Assembly (NCBI GenBank): GCA_021773355.1
Contig: JAJFKE010000002.1
Span: 124,001-188,000, forward strand
Direction of reading: 5' to 3'
Origin: Gammaproteobacteria bacterium
GTDB lineage: Bacteria; Pseudomonadota; Gammaproteobacteria; Pseudomonadales; Pseudohongiellaceae
DNA length: 64,000 bases
Positions 26,831 through 35,645 of this stretch are shown one piece after another. The position numbers and the translations under genes are program-made. How positions within the stretch are numbered: position 1 is the stretch's first letter; every line of letters begins with the position of its first letter. The notes below the pieces were generated by a model. The model made no database searches. It was not told where the DNA came from and was given only the letters and a program-made list of their open reading frames with translations.

Positions 26831-27241
26831 GTGATGATGAAACGTATTCTAATTGTTGATGATAACTTGATGAATCTTAAATTGCTGAAGACAATTCTTG
26901 ATGCCAATGACTATGAAACGCTGTCCACAGAAAGTGGACTTGCAGCTGTTCAGTTGGCAGAAGAGCAACAACCTGACTTAATATTGTTGGACATCCAAAT
27001 GCCTGAGGTCGATGGCTATATGGCTCTGGAAATGCTCAGGAGCAAAAAAACAACTCAAGATATCCCAGTGATTGCTGTCACCGGCAATGGAATGGCACAT
27101 GATCGAAAAAAAATGACTAACTGTGGATTCAATCATTACATTATCAAACCCTATAAAATCACCACCCTGCTGAATGCTATAAATCCCTTTCTTCACGGCT
27201 TTGATACAGCGGGTGAAATACACGCAAACAACCTGAAATAG
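26831..27241 (+). CDS. Single-domain response regulator (receiver only, cassette B)
   Basis: 136 residues at most, a complete receiver: IVDDN, phospho-Asp in LILLDIQMPEVDGY, Thr in AVTGNG, Lys in IIKPYK. A tail of about 15 residues follows the domain. Three in-frame starts lie in a row (GTG 26831, ATG 26834, ATG 26837) and cannot be told apart. It is paired with the kinase just upstream and is paralogous to the receiver at 17293-17670. No DNA-binding domain is present. Confidence 0.92.
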   Translation: MMMKRILIVDDNLMNLKLLKTILDANDYETLSTESGLAAVQLAEEQQPDLILLDIQMPEVDGYMALEMLRSKKTTQDIPVIAVTGNGMAHDRKKMTNCGFNHYIIKPYKITTLLNAINPFLHGFDTAGEIHANNLK

Positions 27242-27482
27242 CCCCGATTGATAAGGAACAGGAATATCCGGCCAAGCAGAGTAGTTACCCGCGCTGTTCC
27301 TGCCCGGCAAACCTCGACTCCAGCCTGCGAAGTGATGCACTTTAAAAAAATGTGGTTATTGACTAATTTTTGCCCAAGAACCTTCAAAAAGATTTGCATT
27401 TTCCCCACGAATTTCGTTAAATCACCACGAGGAGTGCTAGCAACTCAAATTTGTCAATCAACGATTGCCAAGGGCCCTAGTC

Positions 27483-27791
27483 ATGACAATACCCCAATAT
27501 TCCAAATTTTCACCCCTGACGGTGGCTGTTAAACGGAACCTGCGTCAACTTCGAATTGATGCCGGCTACTCCATGAACGAAGGCGCGCGGCTACTGGGCA
27601 TTTCGCGCAAGCAACTCGAGGATATCGAAACTATCCGTAATTACGGCTGTCATATTGATTTAGAGGTTCTTGCTAAAATGACATTGGTCTACAATGTTTC
27701 TCTCGACAAAATAGTAATAGATTTACCTCAAGACCATTATTCCAAGTTTTTCGACAGACCCCGCAAGTCAATCAAAACCGCTTCTAGATAG
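27483..27791 (+). CDS. XRE/Cro-type helix-turn-helix protein
   Basis: 102 residues. A Cro/C1-type HTH lies at about 14-70 (LRQLRIDAGYSMNEGARLLGI, then SRKQLEDIE). The remaining tail is basic. The frame is open to a TTG at 27465, but the ATG at 27483 is the likely start. It is a probable DNA-binding regulator; it is convergent with the TonB receptor gene and separated from it by a terminator, so the target is unclear. The 240 bases upstream hold no other gene. Confidence 0.8.
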   Translation: MTIPQYSKFSPLTVAVKRNLRQLRIDAGYSMNEGARLLGISRKQLEDIETIRNYGCHIDLEVLAKMTLVYNVSLDKIVIDLPQDHYSKFFDRPRKSIKTASR

Positions 27792-27884
27792 CGCGGGTAT
27801 TCATCAGCAATTTAAAGCGCCCTGTGCGAGAGCCGAAAGAGTTAGGCAAGCTCTATTTCCACGAGCAAATTTCGGTAAAAAAAA

Positions 27885-27902
27885 GGGGCTCGGATGAGCC
27901 CC
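27885..27902. terminator. Bidirectional intrinsic terminator
   Basis: A 7-bp perfect stem (GGGGCTC, loop GGAT, GAGCCCC) has eight A on its left and TTTCT on its right. On the minus strand it is followed by a run of eight T, so it should end the TonB receptor transcript; it may also stop the XRE transcript. Confidence 0.85.
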
Positions 27903-27977
27903 TTTCTACATTGAGTCACCACGTCCTGTGGCTTTCAAAGTCTTTCCGCTTTATCCATGCAAGCGGTTACGAATTGT

Positions 27978-30935
27978 TTAGAAATCGTAAACAAAACGCG
28001 CGTAGAGTGACCTACCCATTGGATCCTGCAAGCTACCTACCACACCAGCAAACTCTGGTGAACGCTGAGCTTCACGGTCGAATATATTCCGTGAACCAAC
28101 AGTAAAGGCACCTTCACCACCAAACAGGTCTAGGCCACGGTAGGTGTAGGACAGATCCATATCAGTCCAAGCATCCACTCCGGTCATGTTCTGCGGCCTA
28201 CGTGTTCCACCAAAGTCGTCCATGAAAGTGAACTGAGGACCATCATAGTTAGCTACATCGTCAATGTAATGAACTGTGGAGCTAACCGAGTGGTTACCCA
28301 TAACCCAGCCTACACGCAAGTTAGCTTTCCACTCAGGCAAGGTAGTAGCAGCGGAGGTTCTATCGTTATAGTTGCCTGCACCGTCAGTTATCGGATCACC
28401 AGGGCGGGTCTGGTAGTAGAAGTGATCGATAAAGGTAGCTTGTAGGTTGACGCGGAAGTCACCCCAATCTCTAAAGCTGAAACGGTAGTTACCCTGGATA
28501 TCATAGGATTCCACTTCTACACTTTCCGCATTGGTGGTACTTGTGTTGTCAACCTGCAGAATAGTGAAGATATCGCCCGGGTCACGAATAATATCTTTAT
28601 TCGATAGCGGGTTAGCTACCCATGCTTCCAACTGCGCCTGTGAGGGTTGATCACCCGGTAGACCGCTGCCGGCAAAACCAGTCGCTTGTTTGAAGTTGGC
28701 GAAATCAAACTCCATCAAATCCTGGCCATTAATATTAATGATTCGATTGTCGAATTCCGTATTGTTCCAACTAACGGACATATCGAAGTCACCAAAGTTC
28801 AAATCGATACCGATTTGTGTGGATTCAGCAATCTCGTTCTCGAGGTTTTTATTACCACCGCCACAGGCTGTAGTGAAACCAGATTGTGGTCCGAATCGGT
28901 CAGTAACTGTGGACAGACCACAACTAATCGGATTCAGCAACTGCTCCAAGGTCGGCGCGATAAACGCGTCGCCAGTTGTAGCTCGCAGAGTTAGCCAGTC
29001 AGTGGCCGCCCAAGTTAGACCGTATTTTGGGTCTGTGGACTCTTGACCAGTACTGAATTCCTCGCGACGCACCGCCAGTTCAGCTTCCAGGTTGGAAAGA
29101 ATTGGTACTGATAACTCGAGGAAAAAAGCATCTACGTCACGAGTACCGGAGGTAACGTTTTCCCGTTCGGTTCCACCGATCCAGGTATTACCAGCGAGTT
29201 CCACCGCCGCAGGCGTGTTAGTGAACTTGTTTTCCCGATACTGGTAGCCGACGGCCGCAGCAATGGGACCGCCGGGCAATTCGAATCCGCCAAGGGGCAC
29301 TTCACCATTTAACACTAAATCGATCACATCAAGCTTGTCTTCTACCCATTCGTGTTCACGGGCGGCAATTGCGTCCATCACTTGTAATGAGTTGTTGTCC
29401 GCCTGATCTACTACGAAGAAAGGGTTGTAACAGGCGTCGCGATCGTTGGCGACATCACAATTGAGGCCCTTAATCATCTCGGTGATATCGTAGTTCTGGG
29501 CTGAGGTAAAAGTTCTCAAGCGGTCATTACGAGTAAAAGACGCCACACCTTCCCAACCTTCAACGAAGGGCACGGTGAAATCAGCCTGCACATACCAACG
29601 GCTAATAGAGTCGGAACTACTCTCTATATTATCACCGTCGCTGCGGTGGCCAGCACTGGTAGTGTGAGTCTTGTTAATAGGACGCAATGTTCTTGCTCTT
29701 ACGTCCTCATAGAGAGGCACACCGTTGTCCGTGGTACCGAATACCAATGCATCCAAAGTACCGTCGTTGTTTAAGTCAGCTGTTCCGCGATCTGGTATGC
29801 CGTCACCATTGGCATCGATACCGAATAGTGCATTACCATTGGCATCTACGGCGCGGAATGGATTGCCCGGAATTTCACCTCTCACAGAAGGTAGCGAGCC
29901 AATGCGCGAGTTACCCGGATTAGAAGTTGATCCGTAAGCTATCTCAGCTTGACGTGTACGGAAGGCTTGCGCAGTAAGAGTCAAGTCATCGTTGACTTCC
30001 CAGGTGGCATTCCCATAGTACTGAGAAGTTTGAGTAGGCTCACGATAACTACGGTTATCACCAAAATCAAACCAGCAAGTGCCACCACGGTTCATACCAA
30101 ATTGATTCGCAGCCTGACCAGGTGTGTAGTCTGTACGCTCGGAGGCTGGAGCACAGTTTGGATCAGCCTGACGTGCATTGGCTGCGCCTGTGTACAGACC
30201 GTTTGCATCGCGAGGAGGTACGAAATAGTTACCTGGCGCATTGGATGAGAAAACCAGACCGGCATTGGCCAGGTCGCTGCGCTCGGCCCATTCTAAACGG
30301 CTATTGGCACGAAATTGGCCAGCAACAACTACATCAATAGGACCGATTTCGCCGCCCCACATCATCTGTACGGAGTGCTCGTCATAGTCGCCACGTGTAT
30401 CCTGCTCGGCGAAGCTGTCCATCTTAAAACCGTCATAGGACTTATAAGGAACGAAGTTGACCACACCGGCCACCGCTTCGTTACCGTACAATGCCGCTGC
30501 TCCATCAGCCACGATATCCAGACGCTGGATAGCAATGGTAGGAATCAAGGCATTTACATTTTCGTTTACCAGACGCTTACCGTCTAGCAGAGTCAGAGTA
30601 GATCGTGCACCGAGACCGCGCAAATCGACGCTGGTGGAGCGGGAATCTTGACCCTGAATGGTATTGGTAATAGCAGAAGCATTGCCCTGTACGAATGCAA
30701 GGTTCGATATTACTTCGCCGATGTTAAGAGTTCCTTCGGCTTCGAGGTCCTCAGCATTCAATTGAACAATAGATGACGCACCTGTGAAACCTTCAGTACG
30801 TCGAATATAGGAACCGGTTACGACTACTTCTTCCACTGTATCCTGTTGAGCAAAGGATTGGCTTGCCAGGGGAAGCAATGAAAGCGAAATCGCTGCGCAC
30901 AGTAAACTGCGCCTATGTGGGATTCTTCGTTGCAT
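27978..30935 (-). CDS. TonB-dependent outer-membrane receptor
   Basis: 985 residues. A signal peptide (MQRRIPHRRSLLCAAISLS, cleavage after SFA) is followed by a TonB box (VEEVVVTGSYIRR), a plug domain (about 50-165, with LRGLGARSTLTLLDGKR) and a long 22-strand-type barrel ending in the terminal Phe signature (YARFVYDF). It imports large substrates such as siderophores, cobalamin or glycans using TonB energy; the substrate cannot be told. The ATG at 30935 has GGAGA 5 bases upstream and is preferred over the TTG at 30956. The inner-barrel loop with repeated Asn/Asp/Gly (DANGNALFGIDANGDG) looks like a calcium-type loop. It stands alone as a transcription unit. Confidence 0.95.
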   Translation of the reverse strand: MQRRIPHRRSLLCAAISLSLLPLASQSFAQQDTVEEVVVTGSYIRRTEGFTGASSIVQLNAEDLEAEGTLNIGEVISNLAFVQGNASAITNTIQGQDSRSTSVDLRGLGARSTLTLLDGKRLVNENVNALIPTIAIQRLDIVADGAAALYGNEAVAGVVNFVPYKSYDGFKMDSFAEQDTRGDYDEHSVQMMWGGEIGPIDVVVAGQFRANSRLEWAERSDLANAGLVFSSNAPGNYFVPPRDANGLYTGAANARQADPNCAPASERTDYTPGQAANQFGMNRGGTCWFDFGDNRSYREPTQTSQYYGNATWEVNDDLTLTAQAFRTRQAEIAYGSTSNPGNSRIGSLPSVRGEIPGNPFRAVDANGNALFGIDANGDGIPDRGTADLNNDGTLDALVFGTTDNGVPLYEDVRARTLRPINKTHTTSAGHRSDGDNIESSSDSISRWYVQADFTVPFVEGWEGVASFTRNDRLRTFTSAQNYDITEMIKGLNCDVANDRDACYNPFFVVDQADNNSLQVMDAIAAREHEWVEDKLDVIDLVLNGEVPLGGFELPGGPIAAAVGYQYRENKFTNTPAAVELAGNTWIGGTERENVTSGTRDVDAFFLELSVPILSNLEAELAVRREEFSTGQESTDPKYGLTWAATDWLTLRATTGDAFIAPTLEQLLNPISCGLSTVTDRFGPQSGFTTACGGGNKNLENEIAESTQIGIDLNFGDFDMSVSWNNTEFDNRIININGQDLMEFDFANFKQATGFAGSGLPGDQPSQAQLEAWVANPLSNKDIIRDPGDIFTILQVDNTSTTNAESVEVESYDIQGNYRFSFRDWGDFRVNLQATFIDHFYYQTRPGDPITDGAGNYNDRTSAATTLPEWKANLRVGWVMGNHSVSSTVHYIDDVANYDGPQFTFMDDFGGTRRPQNMTGVDAWTDMDLSYTYRGLDLFGGEGAFTVGSRNIFDREAQRSPEFAGVVGSLQDPMGRSLYARFVYDF

Positions 30936-31535
30936 ATTTCTCTCCGTATTTTTCAAGTTATTTAATCTTATTAAAGCTTTAATTAGAGTAAAAACAATAA
31001 GTTAAGGCAATCAGAATTTCCGGAATGATTGACTAACCTATCTAGACAAATAGTCAATTTTTTCAATCAAATTGATCTTTCATCCAATTGCCAAATAAAA
31101 ATAAGTACTCGGCAATCGACCGAGTGTACCTACTTTAATAGTGCTTAAAAAGCCCTAATTTCAGGCTTTTCTTACAAATTTGGAGTTGTCTCCGCAAGAA
31201 TGGGGGAAAACTAGCCGAATATTGTGTGCCTGTTGAATTATGGAGGCAAAACTCTGTTCATGTGCTATTCTGAGGTAAAAACATATTCTTGTAAAACAAG
31301 GGGTTAAGGCGGATTGAGGAAATAATATTTTAGTTATCCGAACGATCGTTCGTTATACTCTTGCAATACTTCACCAAAACTTAATTTCATAAATAATAGA
31401 AATATCACGTCCTCGAACGCAACAAACACCCAATTCATGGGAACGCACGACAATGACGCTGTACAGTCAAATTAATGGGAATATAATATGACTCGTAGTC
31501 TGAGGTATTGTGCCTCTGAGACTAAGGAACCCCCT
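30936..31535. other. AT-rich divergent intergenic region, about 600 bases
   Basis: Holds the promoters of the TonB receptor (minus) and of the secreted protein (plus). A perfect palindromic operator is annotated separately. I see no gene or RNA here; a short frame from an ATG at 31488 only extends the next gene upstream of its signal peptide. Confidence 0.5.
31339..31359 (+). promoter_or_regulatory. Candidate promoter with overlapping 14-bp palindromic operator
   Basis: CGAACGATCGTTCG (31339-31352) is a perfect inverted repeat. It is followed after one base by TATACT (31354-31359), a good -10 box. The operator would lie in the -35/-10 spacer, a classical repressor position; such repeats are typical of TetR-family sites. 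No TetR gene is in the window. The likely target is the gene starting at 31536. Confidence 0.5.
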
Positions 31536-32006
31536 ATGAAGAAATTAAAGTCGACTCTTTTATTCGGGCTTTTCATAGCTTCTGTTTTCGTGAATTCATC
31601 ATCCACGTTGCTGGCTGCTGAAGAACAAATCGTTCTGGAAGACCTGACACCCTCTCAGTTACGTGCTGAAATTGAGAAAATTCAGACCGAATTTTACCGG
31701 GTTTTCAATGCCAGCGTTGAAGACAAGAAATTGGCCATCATTTGCTATGAGCACCTACCCACTGGATCCAACATCAAGGAAGATGTCTGTGAACCGCAAT
31801 TTCTTATAGATAAGCGTGCAAGCAATGCCAATGACTCGAGGTTAGGCATCGATATACTGCTAACTCCTAGAAGTTTGCAGAGAGATTTGGCTGTGGAATA
31901 TGAACAGTTAACCGCAGCCATGAATAAGGTAGCGGAAGAAAGTCAGTACTTTGGGGAATTGAACAGTATTCTTGCTGCCCTAAGGGAAGAGCTGGAAAGT
32001 AGGTAG
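31536..32006 (+). CDS. Secreted small protein with C-x14-C motif
   Basis: 156 residues. The N-terminus MKKLKSTLLFGLFIASVF is a clear signal peptide with cleavage near LLAAEE. The mature part is helical and charged and holds a Cys-x14-Cys segment with PTGSNI inside it. This segment matches in spacing two small lipoproteins at 34752-35033 and 59382-59678. The ATG at 31536 has AAGGA upstream; the ATG at 31488 would bury the signal peptide. The function is unknown; similar secreted proteins with a Thr-Gly-Ser motif are, to my knowledge, common in marine gammaproteobacteria. An IS element has inserted just downstream. Confidence 0.8.
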   Translation: MKKLKSTLLFGLFIASVFVNSSSTLLAAEEQIVLEDLTPSQLRAEIEKIQTEFYRVFNASVEDKKLAIICYEHLPTGSNIKEDVCEPQFLIDKRASNANDSRLGIDILLTPRSLQRDLAVEYEQLTAAMNKVAEESQYFGELNSILAALREELESR

Positions 32007-32055
32007 CCCTACGCGGTTTTTGCATTTAGCGATTGATCATAGTCAAGCAATTCGA

Positions 32056-32079
32056 TGTCTCGTCCTAAAATACGTTGAC
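32056..32079. repeat. Left terminal inverted repeat of the IS3-family element
   Basis: Begins TGTCTCGTCCTAAAATA. It matches the reverse complement of the right end with four mismatches in 24 bases. Confidence 0.88.
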
Positions 32080-32083
32080 GGTT

Positions 32084-32968
32084 TTATGAGTAAGCCAGCT
32101 GCATTTTGCCGCTGGCTTTTTTATGCACTTCTTCGGGTGTTTGCATACCCAGGCTCAGATGCGGCCTTAACTGATTGTAAGCCTCAATCGATTCTGCCAC
32201 CAAACACTTCAGATCATCAAAACTCTTGCATCGATAGAGCAGAAACTCTTGCTTGAGTATGCCATTGATCCGTTCCGCCATAGCATTCTGGTAACAATCA
32301 TACCCATCAGTCATTGATGGCGTGACATTATTGGCCTTCAAGAGCGACTGATATAACGACGAGCAGTATTGTGATCCACGATCAGAGTGGTGCAGTAGTG
32401 GTTTGTTAGCCACCCTATTTGCTATCGCTTTGTGCATAGCTTGAGCGGTATCGCCGGCCTTCATTTCAAGACTCAACTCATGGCCCATAATCCGACGAGA
32501 GTACCCATCCGTTACGAGAGACAAGTAATGCACACCTTCTTCGCTTTCAACATAAGTGATATCACTGACAAAGGCTTGCTCAGGTCGACCAAGTGTTAAG
32601 TCTTTCATTAAATTCGGGTGCTTTTTCATCCAGTGCTTACTGTATGTAGTCTTGGTATAGCTACGTTTGGGGTGGATCAACATCTTGTGTTGACGAAGAT
32701 ACTCAAACAGTCCGTCACGCCCCAGCTTGATCCCTAGCGACTCCAATTGCGGCTTCAACAGATGGTGCAGTTTTCGGGTTCCAAGCCGCGGAAGTCGACG
32801 CCGGATTTTATGTACCATGCCTTCTACAGGAGCCAGTATTGTTCGCCGTTGTTGCTGGCGGTTTAGCTGCTGATACACAGCTTGGGGAGTTATTCCAAAG
32901 AACCTACAGGCTTTAGCTAGGCTCAGCTCGCCTTTGGCTTGAAGCTGTCTAGCTCCTTGGACAAATAC
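32084..32968 (-). CDS. IS3-family transposase OrfB (DDE integrase)
   Basis: The frame is open from the frameshift site at 32968; a free-standing start could be the GTG at 32878. It has an HTH_21-like segment (KIRRRLPRLGTRKLHHLL) and an rve integrase core with the DDE triad: Asp in FVSDITYV, Asp in HHSDRGSQY and Glu in NAMAERINGILKQE. Translation is expected mainly as an OrfAB fusion of about 410 residues made by -1 slippage. The fused part upstream of residue 30 (GELSLAKACRFFGI) is a typical OrfB helical linker. The frame looks intact. Confidence 0.93.
   Translation of the reverse strand, partial: VFVQGARQLQAKGELSLAKACRFFGITPQAVYQQLNRQQQRRTILAPVEGMVHKIRRRLPRLGTRKLHHLLKPQLESLGIKLGRDGLFEYLRQHKMLIHPKRSYTKTTYSKHWMKKHPNLMKDLTLGRPEQAFVSDITYVESEEGVHYLSLVTDGYSRRIMGHELSLEMKAGDTAQAMHKAIANRVANKPLLHHSDRGSQYCSSLYQSLLKANNVTPSMTDGYDCYQNAMAERINGILKQEFLLYRCKSFDDLKCLVAESIEAYNQLRPHLSLGMQTPEEVHKKASGKMQLAYS
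32093..32122 (+). terminator. Intrinsic terminator inside the left end of the IS
   Basis: Stem AGCCAGC/GCTGGCT (32093-32099 and 32111-32117) followed by TTTTTT on the plus strand. It lies within the last codons of orfB and faces incoming transcription from the 31536 gene, so it probably shields the transposase gene from outside read-through or antisense transcription. Confidence 0.7.
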
Positions 32969-33315
32969 TTTTTTCGAATGTTTCCCCCATATTCTGTATC
33001 AATGATGTTAACCATCTTATTGAGTAACAGATTATGTTGCCGCTCGTCCTTTAGCTCTTTTTCGAGCCGTTTGATTGTTTGGGTTGGGGTTTCTTTGGGT
33101 TTGGTCATAAGCTGATCCCGGGGAGCAGACCAATCTAAAATACCATACCGACGTAGCCAAACCAAAACAGTACTCTTACCTTGAATACCATAGCTAGACT
33201 GTGCTTGAGAATAAGTCATCTCGCCTTGTTCGATCTGCTGTACGACCGAAAATTTAAAGGGAAGAGGATAATCACGCTGGGTGCGTTTTCTCCGAGTAAT
33301 CGTAGAGTTATCCAT
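32923..33315 (-). CDS. IS3-family OrfA (DNA-binding HTH protein)
   Basis: 130 residues. The N-terminal HTH (FKFSVVQQIEQGEMTYSQA, then YGIQGKSTVLVWLRRYG) is followed by a coiled coil (TIKRLEKELKDERQHNLLLNK). It binds the IS ends and regulates transposition. The start is ATG 33315 with GAGGA 8 bases upstream; the frame is open to 33357 but that lies outside the element. Its 3' end overlaps the orfB frame by 46 bases around the slip site. Confidence 0.92.
   Translation of the reverse strand: MDNSTITRRKRTQRDYPLPFKFSVVQQIEQGEMTYSQAQSSYGIQGKSTVLVWLRRYGILDWSAPRDQLMTKPKETPTQTIKRLEKELKDERQHNLLLNKMVNIIDTEYGGNIRKKYLSKELDSFKPKAS
32968..32974 (-). other. Programmed -1 frameshift heptamer (AAAAAAG)
   Basis: The minus strand reads CGA AAA AAG in the orfA frame, a standard A6G slip site for IS3-family OrfAB fusion. 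The -1 frame from here is open into orfB. Confidence 0.85.
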
Positions 33316-33332
33316 TAATAAGTCCTCAATAT

Positions 33333-33356
33333 GTAAACTTATTTCAGGACGGGACA
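33333..33356. repeat. Right terminal inverted repeat of the IS3-family element
   Basis: Ends in CAGGACGGGACA, the inverted counterpart of the left end. It lies upstream of orfA and must carry the element promoter. Confidence 0.88.
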
Positions 33357-33367
33357 CGAGAACAAAT

Positions 33368-33413
33368 AAAAAAGGGCCCGAGAAGGCGAAACAGCTTCCT
33401 CTGGCCCTTTTTT
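33368..33413. terminator. Bidirectional intrinsic terminator
   Basis: An 11-bp arm (AAAAAAGGGCC, 33368-33378) pairs with GGCCCTTTTTT (33403-33413), with a smaller GAAG/CTTC hairpin inside the loop. It ends the NHL lipoprotein transcript on the minus strand. Confidence 0.85.
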
Positions 33414-33428
33414 GATTCGCAATACTCT

Positions 33429-34550
33429 TTAACGTGCAGAGTATTTAGTAAATGCGCCTCCGGCTTGCGATAGCGAGTTAGGACCTTCAGCGGCAAATAC
33501 ATTGCCATCGGCGTCAACCGCTATACCCTCGCCTGCAGTGCCCTGATAAATCCGGTCTTCCCGCTCAAACGGCTGGATGAAGCCCACAATTCGATCTTCG
33601 TCCAGAGGTCCTATGCGGACTCCGTTTCTCCAACCCACATGATTGGTTGGGCCTGATTCTGAATCGATCGCGTAGACCATGTCATCTGCCGTGATAAATA
33701 GACCACTGATTCGACCGTACATATAACGCGATTCGAGATAGTTACCTTCCTGATCGAATATTTCGATGCGGTGATTGCCTCGATCAGCCACCCAGAGGCG
33801 TCCTTGAGAATCGAATTCCATCGCGTGAGGGGTCCGAAATTCACCGTGACGCACGCCTATCTGTCCCCATTCCTTGAGCCTTCTCCCATCGGGCGAAAAC
33901 TTGATGATTCTAGCGGTTGATCCTGCGGCTCTGCCCTCTGCCATCGCCTGGTTACTGGTCATGCCCTGACCGTTGTGGCCATCTGAGACGTAGATGCTGC
34001 CGTCAGGCCCTACGATGACGTCGTTAGGCTGATTGAATTGGTTGGGACCGCTGCCTGGTTTTCCTGCCGTTCCCAGACTCATCAATAATTCACCATCAGC
34101 ACTGAATTGGTGAACCTGATGCCCTTTAGTGCCTGCAGCGTTGTTGGCAAAATCCGTTACCCACACGCTGCCGTCGGCAGCTGCGTGTATGCCGTGAGGC
34201 GTCATCATGATGCCACCGCCGAAATTGGCCAATACTTCGCCAGTATTGCGGTCAAATTTAAATATTGGGTCTACTGGGTTGGTATCGCAGTTAACAGGAG
34301 TGCCGCCGCCGAATGTACCTGCGCCACAACGCTCATAGGCCCATATATGCCCATCGCTTGGATCGATGTCGATACCCGCCGTGGAACCCCAATTTCTGCC
34401 GGCTGGGAGATCACCCCAGTTTTGCGTCACTACCGGAGCCGGATTGGGCAAGCCATCACTGGAAATTGGGTTGCCGGCCCCAACACAAGCGGTTAATACA
34501 GCGCTGGCACAAGCGAGTGCGGTATAGGAAGAAAATCTTGAAATAGACAT
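33429..34550 (-). CDS. NHL-repeat beta-propeller lipoprotein, peptidyl-alpha-hydroxyglycine amidating-lyase-like
   Basis: 373 residues. A lipoprotein signal (CASAVLTAC, lipid on Cys near 22) is followed by about six NHL-type blades, with repeats such as PNDVIVGPDGSIYVSDGHN, TPHAMEFDSQGRLWVADRGN and EGIAVDADGNVFAAEG. The fold and conserved His in TPHGIHAAADG and TPHAMEF resemble the lyase half of peptide-amidating enzymes, which binds metal through propeller His residues. Bacterial members have no proven substrate. Single-gene unit ended by the hairpin at 33368-33413. It is paralogous to 41432-42487. Confidence 0.85.
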   Translation of the reverse strand: MSISRFSSYTALACASAVLTACVGAGNPISSDGLPNPAPVVTQNWGDLPAGRNWGSTAGIDIDPSDGHIWAYERCGAGTFGGGTPVNCDTNPVDPIFKFDRNTGEVLANFGGGIMMTPHGIHAAADGSVWVTDFANNAAGTKGHQVHQFSADGELLMSLGTAGKPGSGPNQFNQPNDVIVGPDGSIYVSDGHNGQGMTSNQAMAEGRAAGSTARIIKFSPDGRRLKEWGQIGVRHGEFRTPHAMEFDSQGRLWVADRGNHRIEIFDQEGNYLESRYMYGRISGLFITADDMVYAIDSESGPTNHVGWRNGVRIGPLDEDRIVGFIQPFEREDRIYQGTAGEGIAVDADGNVFAAEGPNSLSQAGGAFTKYSAR

Positions 34551-34751
34551 GACTGCTCCTTGTTTAGATATGTTGTTATATAAGAAGTGACTAGACAGAG
34601 AATAAAAGCTATCTCACCTCAAGTCCACAAGTAGCCAATGAAGTCATAGCATCCGGCCATAGGCTTGAAAATGCAGCGCAATATTTATTGCGAGGTGAAA
34701 GGTCTGGGCTTTCCCGTGAATTTCCGATGCTCAAGCATGTAGGGAATATTA

Positions 34752-35033
34752 CTAGAAATTGCCACCGTCACTGTAACCCTGCACCGAGTTCAATACATTC
34801 AATTGTGCTGCCTGTTCGGCAGAACCGTACATCTTCTCCACCGTCATACACCTGTAGCGTCTGACGCGACTGAAGGATCTGCTCTCGTCGGTACAAACAA
34901 TCATTTGTGCTATTGGCTTAGTATTATTGTAGGCCGCTAACTCCAGTTCGCTCATGTGCTCAAATTTAGGCCCTGCTTCGACACAGGCTACCAATAGTAG
35001 GCAGGTTAACAGCACGGGAAATAGATTCCTCAT
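34752..35033 (-). CDS. Small lipoprotein with C-x14-C motif
   Basis: 93 residues. MRNLFPVLLTCLLLVAC is a lipoprotein signal with the lipobox LVAC. The mature part has FEHMSELELAAYNNT, then Cys-x14-Cys ending in YRCMTVE. It shares this pattern with the lipoprotein at 59382-59678 (FENMTAGELALHNST, YCATVE) and the C-x14-C spacing with the secreted protein at 31536. The ATG at 35033 has GGAGG 7 bases upstream; the frame is open to 35087. The function is unknown. Confidence 0.85.
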   Translation of the reverse strand: MRNLFPVLLTCLLLVACVEAGPKFEHMSELELAAYNNTKPIAQMIVCTDESRSFSRVRRYRCMTVEKMYGSAEQAAQLNVLNSVQGYSDGGNF

Positions 35034-35645
35034 GAATACACCTCCGAAATTATTATTATTGTTTATCAGCAATTGAGTGTTTACCAAATCTCAATGGGTA
35101 TTGTCTACATAAAGCGAAGGTACAGATGACGAAACCTACGAGATTAGCGGCATAAGAGAGATGTTCTCGATTTCGAAACCCGTCTCAATGTATTTTTGTC
35201 AAAGCTGTTTCTAGCGAACTGCGGCCAGCTATTTGGGTCATGACTCCGGGTGAGGTTGCTCGGAAAATTCTTAGACTTCGCCAATTCTAAATCTGATTAG
35301 TTCCAGTTTTTACGTTGAGTTGGTGCGAACAAACTCATGAATTTGCAGTCTGCACTAATTGGCCTTAGCGAATTAGCCGAACGAAAAAGAAAGATCACAG
35401 GCATTAGCGAAGTTTCTCGCGGGTATTTTATTTCAGAACTAGTTAGACTATTCATTTCAGCTTTAATTATATTAACACCTGTGAAGACTTTTATGCTTAG
35501 ACTTACCCTGAATGGAAATTCCTTTGTTATGGCTGTTGGAAATTCACGGAGCGTCCCCATATCTAAGCCTGCCTCAATCCCGTTTTTAGTGCAGCATCAG
35601 AAACAGCGATCTGACAACTGGTTTAAGTAGAAACATTTAACTTCA
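35034..35645. other. Intergenic region, about 610 bases, before nhaA
   Basis: Divergent promoter region of the small lipoprotein and nhaA. A 97-codon plus-strand frame (35337-35630) has no recognisable family, signal or ribosome-binding site and was not called. No RNA or repeat was seen. Confidence 0.4.

Larger units (their letters stand above)
32056..33356 (-). mobile_element. IS3-family insertion sequence, 1301 bp, complete
   Basis: Both ends begin TGTC and form inverted repeats matching at about 20 of 24 positions (32056-32079 and 33333-33356). The flanks carry a 3-bp direct repeat CGA (32053-32055 and 33357-33359), the usual IS3 target duplication. It encodes OrfA and OrfB, with a frameshift site between them. 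The intact ends, duplication and reading frames suggest recent and possibly active insertion. Confidence 0.93.

Noticed and set aside
35337-35630. 97-codon plus-strand frame upstream of nhaA
   Set aside because: No family resemblance, no signal peptide, no ribosome-binding site; likely chance.
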